From assembly GCA_902524995.1 (NCBI GenBank), contig CABZFJ010000002.1, positions 1 to 64,000 of the forward strand: DNA of 64,000 nucleotides, read 5' to 3'. Under the pieces are notes generated by a model. That model saw only the letters and a program-made list of their open reading frames with translations, was not told where the DNA came from and made no database searches. This DNA is from an uncultured Pelagibacteraceae bacterium (GTDB lineage Bacteria > Pseudomonadota > Alphaproteobacteria > Pelagibacterales > Pelagibacteraceae). Positions 60,355 through 64,000 of the stretch are shown in pieces; positions within the stretch are counted from its first letter, which is position 1; each line of letters starts with the position of its first letter. The position numbers were made by a program, and so were the translations under genes.

Positions 60355-62176
60355 TATAGGTAAAGAAGTAATTAAAAAAGAATTGCCTTTGGTTCCTAAG
60401 CTACCAGGTGTTTATAGGATGTTAAATTCAAAAGGAGAAATTCTTTATGTGGGTAAAGCAAAAAACCTTCCAAATAGACTTAAAAGTTACGTTTCAGAGA
60501 AAAATCATATCATTAGAACTGAGAGAATGCTCTCTCAGACAAAAAGACTCGAAATTACTACCACTTCAAATGAAAGTGAGGCTTTACTTTTAGAAGCAAA
60601 TTTAATTAAAAAATTTAAACCAAAATTTAATATTTTACTTAGAGATGACAAATCCTTTCCTTTTATTTTTATAGGCGACAAAGATAAATGGCCACAAATC
60701 AAAAGACACAGAGGGAAAAAAGGCAAAGAAGGATTTTATTTTGGACCGTTTGCATCAGCTGGATCTGCAAATTGGACTATAAAAATGATCCAAAAAATAT
60801 TTCATCTCAGAATTTGTGATGATACTGTTTTCAAAAATAGAGAAAGACCCTGCATACTTTATCAAATTAAAAGGTGCTCAGGACCTTGTGTTGATTACGT
60901 AACTGAGAGTGATTATAAACAGACTGTTTATGATGCAATTGAGTTCGTATCAGGAAAATCTAGAAAAATCCAGAAAAGCTTATCTAATCAAATGGAAAAA
61001 GCTAGTGAGGATTTAGACTTTGAAAAAGCAGCGATATTAAGAGATCGAATTAAATCGTTAAATATTATCCAATCTTCTCAAAGAATTAATGAAGCAAATT
61101 TAGTCGAAGCAGATGTTATCGCGGGATATAAAGAGTCTGGCAAAACTTGTATTCAAGTTTTTTTTTATAGGTCAAAACAAAATTGGGGTAATCAAGCTTT
61201 TTTTCCAAAGCATGATCCAGAAGAAAATCTAAGTAATATTGTTAATTCTTTTGTCGCTCAATTTTATGAAAATAAAAGTGTGCCGTCTTCAATAATTTTA
61301 TCGAATGAAATTAAAGAAAAAGAATTAATTGAAAAAACACTTACACAAAAAGAAGGTAAGCAAATTACAATTACTGTTGCAAAAAAAGGGACAAAACTAA
61401 AAGTTATCAATCAAGCAATAAATAATGCAAAAGATAGTTTGAATAGAAAACTTTACGAGAGTCAGAATAACAGAGATCTTTTCGATGCAGTATCAAAAAA
61501 ATTCAATCTTGAAAGTAATATTAATTTAGTCGAGGTTTATGATAATAGCCATATTCAAGGAACAAATAGTGTGGGTGCTTTAATTACTTATGGCGACGAA
61601 GGGTTTATTAAAAAAAGGTATAGAAAATTTAATATAAAAATTCAAAAAAATTCTCAAGATGATTATGGAATGATGAAGGAAGTACTTGATAGAAGATTTA
61701 AAAGGGCAGTTCAAGAGAAAGATAACTATCTAACTTTCCCCGATTTAGTCTTAATTGACGGAGGGAAAGGTCAATATTCAGTGGCAAGAGAAGCAATGAA
61801 TGAGCTTGGTCTACATGAAATTCCAATTGTCGCTATAGCAAAAGGTAAAATGAGAAATAGTGGAAATGAAACATTTTTTCATAATGGAAAAGAGTTCAAG
61901 TTTGAGAAAAATGATCCAACATTATTCTTTTTACAACGATTGAGAGATGAGTCTCATCGATTTGCTATAAGTGCTCATAGAGCAAAAAGGAAAAAAGGTA
62001 TAAGCAAATCATTATTAGATCAGATTGATGGTATTGGATCTATCAGAAAAAGGGCATTATTAAATCATTTTGGTTCAGCTAGAGCTGTGGAATCAGCTAG
62101 TTTAGATGAAATTCAGTCTGTAGACGGAGTTGAGGAAAAAGTTGCAAAAAAAATATATAACTTCTTTCACGAATGA
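60341..62176 (+). CDS. uvrC: UvrABC excinuclease subunit C
   Basis: Makes the dual incisions in nucleotide excision repair. It is 611 residues from ATG 60341; a TTG at 60311 would add ten. GIY-YIG domain ([18 protein letters not shown]) at the N-terminus, UVR domain ([17 protein letters not shown]), a cysteine-rich [15 protein letters not shown], RNase H-like domain ([32 protein letters not shown]) and helix-hairpin-helix repeats at the C-terminus. Followed by pgsA via ATGA. Confidence 0.98.
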   Translation: MINSDIGKEVIKKELPLVPKLPGVYRMLNSKGEILYVGKAKNLPNRLKSYVSEKNHIIRTERMLSQTKRLEITTTSNESEALLLEANLIKKFKPKFNILLRDDKSFPFIFIGDKDKWPQIKRHRGKKGKEGFYFGPFASAGSANWTIKMIQKIFHLRICDDTVFKNRERPCILYQIKRCSGPCVDYVTESDYKQTVYDAIEFVSGKSRKIQKSLSNQMEKASEDLDFEKAAILRDRIKSLNIIQSSQRINEANLVEADVIAGYKESGKTCIQVFFYRSKQNWGNQAFFPKHDPEENLSNIVNSFVAQFYENKSVPSSIILSNEIKEKELIEKTLTQKEGKQITITVAKKGTKLKVINQAINNAKDSLNRKLYESQNNRDLFDAVSKKFNLESNINLVEVYDNSHIQGTNSVGALITYGDEGFIKKRYRKFNIKIQKNSQDDYGMMKEVLDRRFKRAVQEKDNYLTFPDLVLIDGGKGQYSVAREAMNELGLHEIPIVAIAKGKMRNSGNETFFHNGKEFKFEKNDPTLFFLQRLRDESHRFAISAHRAKRKKGISKSLLDQIDGIGSIRKRALLNHFGSARAVESASLDEIQSVDGVEEKVAKKIYNFFHE

Positions 62177-62757
62177 AATTTAAAATACCTAATTATTTAA
62201 CAATTGGACGAATAATAATTGTTCCAATATTTGTTTTTACATTCTACCTTCCAGGATTTTATGGAGATGTTATACCATTTGCTCTTTTCTTGATTGCTTC
62301 ATTTACAGATTTTTTAGATGGGCTTTTGGCGAGAATGTTTAAAGAAGAGTCTAAACTTGGTGAACTTTTAGATCCTATCGCCGATAAGATTATTGTTGCA
62401 ACTGCATTAATATTATTAGTTATGGACCAAACAATAAAAAATTACGAAGTTATTGCAGCTATTATAATTCTTACAAGGGAAATACTAATTTCAGGATTAA
62501 GAGAGTTTCTGGCTAAAGGAAAAATAAAGCTTCCTGTTTCTAATTTAGCAAAACTTAAAACATTCTTACAGATGTTTTCAATAGCAATACTTTTGACTGG
62601 AGAAACTGGAAATAAATTAATTAATTTTCAAGATTATAATGCTCAAACAATTGGCATCATTATTTTATGGCTATCTGCTTTTTTAACACTTTATACTGGT
62701 TATGATTATCTTAGAAAAGGAATAGACCATGCAATCTCTGAAGATAATAAAGATTAG
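62173..62757 (+). CDS. pgsA: CDP-diacylglycerol--glycerol-3-phosphate 3-phosphatidyltransferase
   Basis: Integral membrane enzyme making phosphatidylglycerol phosphate. It is 194 residues with several membrane segments. CDP-alcohol transferase motif is visible: [11 protein letters not shown] then [11 protein letters not shown] (DGxxAR...GxxxDxxxD). uvrC-pgsA adjacency is common in proteobacteria. Its end overlaps ilvE by 4 bp. Confidence 0.96.
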   Translation: MKFKIPNYLTIGRIIIVPIFVFTFYLPGFYGDVIPFALFLIASFTDFLDGLLARMFKEESKLGELLDPIADKIIVATALILLVMDQTIKNYEVIAAIIILTREILISGLREFLAKGKIKLPVSNLAKLKTFLQMFSIAILLTGETGNKLINFQDYNAQTIGIIILWLSAFLTLYTGYDYLRKGIDHAISEDNKD

Positions 62758-63635
62758 GCAGCTTTTTTTTGTCTAACTAACTGATCAAAGCTTTTGGACA
62801 ATCCTAATATAACATCACAAATTTTATATTTGTGATCAGCTATACTTGCAACAGGTGTAATTTCAGCTGCAGTACCAGTTAAAAAACATCCATCAAAATT
62901 ACCTAGTTCGTCTGGAGAAATTTTTCTTTCATGAACTTTAATATTTTTTGATTTTGCAAGTTCAATTACCGCTTGTCTTGTAATACCATTCAAAAAGGAA
63001 TCTGGTATTGGAGTATGTAATTCATTATTTTTATCTTTAAAAAAAATATTTGCGCTTGTTCCCTCTGCAACTTTACCTTCAAAGTCTAACATTAGAGACT
63101 CCGAGTATCCCTGTTGTTCAGCTTCATGTTTTGAGAGAGTACAAATCATATATAACCCAGCTGCTTTTGCATCCCATGGAATAGTATTTGGAGCTGGTCT
63201 TCGCCATTTAGAAATATTTAATCTTATTCCCTCAGCTTTTAATTTTGGATCAAAATATGCAGGCCATTCCCACGTCGCTATTGCTACATTAATTGAAGTT
63301 TTCTGAGCAGACACACCCATCATCTCACTTCCTCTCCATGCAAAAGGTCTTACATATCCATTTTGAATATTTTGAACTGCTACAATTTTTTTGGAAGCTT
63401 CATTTATTTCATCTTTTGTGTAAGGAATATTAATGTCTAATCTTTTTGCAGAATAAAATAATCTATCAGTATGCTCTTCTAGCTTAAATATTTCTCCGTC
63501 GTACACTCTTTCACCTTCAAAAACTAAACTTGCATAATGAAGTCCATGACTGATTACATGGCATTTTGCATCTTGCCATTCAACAAGCTCATTATTGTAC
63601 CAAATTTTTCCTGAACGTTTATCGAAAGGTATCAT
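62754..63635 (-). CDS. ilvE: Branched-chain amino acid aminotransferase IlvE
   Basis: Class IV PLP enzyme for the last step of Leu, Ile and Val synthesis. It is 293 residues. Start (SGKIWYNNELVEWQDAKCH), HYASLVFEGERVY, the PLP lysine near WDAKAAGLYM, MLDFEGKVAEGTSANIF and FLTGTAAEITPVASI are all seen. It is divergent from the MarR-family gene at the right edge. Confidence 0.96.
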   Translation of the reverse strand: MIPFDKRSGKIWYNNELVEWQDAKCHVISHGLHYASLVFEGERVYDGEIFKLEEHTDRLFYSAKRLDINIPYTKDEINEASKKIVAVQNIQNGYVRPFAWRGSEMMGVSAQKTSINVAIATWEWPAYFDPKLKAEGIRLNISKWRRPAPNTIPWDAKAAGLYMICTLSKHEAEQQGYSESLMLDFEGKVAEGTSANIFFKDKNNELHTPIPDSFLNGITRQAVIELAKSKNIKVHERKISPDELGNFDGCFLTGTAAEITPVASIADHKYKICDVILGLSKSFDQLVRQKKAA

Positions 63636-63694
63636 TATTTAATTTTATAAAAAAATATATTTGTATATATAATATGTCAATATAACTTACCAAT

Positions 63695-64000
63695 ATGAAA
63701 AAACTTTTATATTTAAAAGATGAGGATCTCAAACAATATATTGAAAAAATATTTCTTGGCTACAGAGAGACAGTCTCAGATGCTAAAAATGTATTGAATA
63801 AATACTCCATAGGTGTCGCACATAATAAGGTTATTCACTTAATTTCATTATATGAGGGTATTACAATATCAGACCTTTTAAGAAAGTTGAAAGTTACAAA
63901 GCAAAGTTTGAATAGAGTTTTGAAAGATTTAATAAATCTAAAAGCTATAAAATTTGAAAAAGACCAATTAGATACAAGAATAAAGCATGTCTACTTAACA
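63695..64000 (+). CDS. MarR-family transcriptional regulator (partial, C-terminus beyond window)
   Basis: 102 residues are visible from the ATG at 63695. Winged-helix pattern: HLISLYEGITISDLLRKL, then KVTKQSLNRVLKDLINL (recognition helix) and DTRIKHVYLT for the wing. Resembles PetP-type MarR regulators of alphaproteobacteria. Truncated at the right edge. Position next to ilvE is recorded without functional inference. Confidence 0.78.
   Translation, partial: MKKLLYLKDEDLKQYIEKIFLGYRETVSDAKNVLNKYSIGVAHNKVIHLISLYEGITISDLLRKLKVTKQSLNRVLKDLINLKAIKFEKDQLDTRIKHVYLT

Overview
The window looks like a piece of a SAR11 (Candidatus Pelagibacter-type) alphaproteobacterial chromosome. The DNA is very AT-rich, and genes are packed with 1-20 bp gaps or TAATG/ATGA overlaps. 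Gene content and order are those of a streamlined marine alphaproteobacterium: a dcw cluster with meso-DAP-type MurE, dnaG-rpoD, carAB, uvrB, uvrC, pgsA and ilvE. This assignment is an inference from gene content; no 16S gene is present.

Layout. 1-5845: the cut start of an unknown membrane protein, then uvrD-type helicase and pepP (+), facing ligA (-). 5854-24993: one long minus-strand run (read right to left) of mraZ, ftsZ, rsmH, ftsL, ftsI, a fused murE-murF, mraY, murD, ftsW, murG, murC, murB, ddl, ftsQ, ftsA, then lpxC and bamD. It has a good sigma70-type promoter upstream of mraZ, with three TGGGN MraZ boxes laid over its -10. ftsZ sits second in the operon instead of after ftsA. 25075-25432: RNase P RNA. 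25482-28689: an amidase, mlaA and mlaC, a CIA30-family protein and a small membrane protein.

28802-41842: a genomic island of exactly 13,000 bp inserted in a tRNA gene with a CAU anticodon (probably Ile2). It is bounded by a 41-bp perfect direct repeat of the tRNA 5' half, with a tandem GTTGGTAAA repeat about 100 bp inside each end. No integrase, transposase or replication gene is visible. Its left arm is a minus-strand operon of small proteins: a putative ribbon-helix-helix regulator, a Cas4-like PD-(D/E)XK nuclease, three unknown proteins and a leucine-rich-repeat protein. Its right arm is a restriction-like module: a GHKL (MORC/MutL-like) ATPase, a Z1-domain SF2 helicase-like protein carrying a LysM-like insert, a C5-cytosine methyltransferase, a PD-(D/E)XK-like endonuclease candidate and a second C5 methyltransferase. 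The genes alternate in strand and their 3' ends overlap.

41902-63635: core genome again. tRNA-Val(GAC) follows rpoD with a one-base overlap. Then come dnaG, yqeY, carA-carB, a 2OG-Fe(II) oxygenase, an ELM1-family protein, trxB, an NAD-dependent reductase, psiE, aspC, uvrB, a pteridine-reductase-like SDR, a dienelactone-hydrolase-like secreted protein, folB, uvrC, pgsA and ilvE. The window ends inside a MarR-family regulator.

The most interesting content is the integrase-less defence island, with its unusual 5'-half tRNA attachment site, terminal repeats and Z1/GHKL/double-methyltransferase system.
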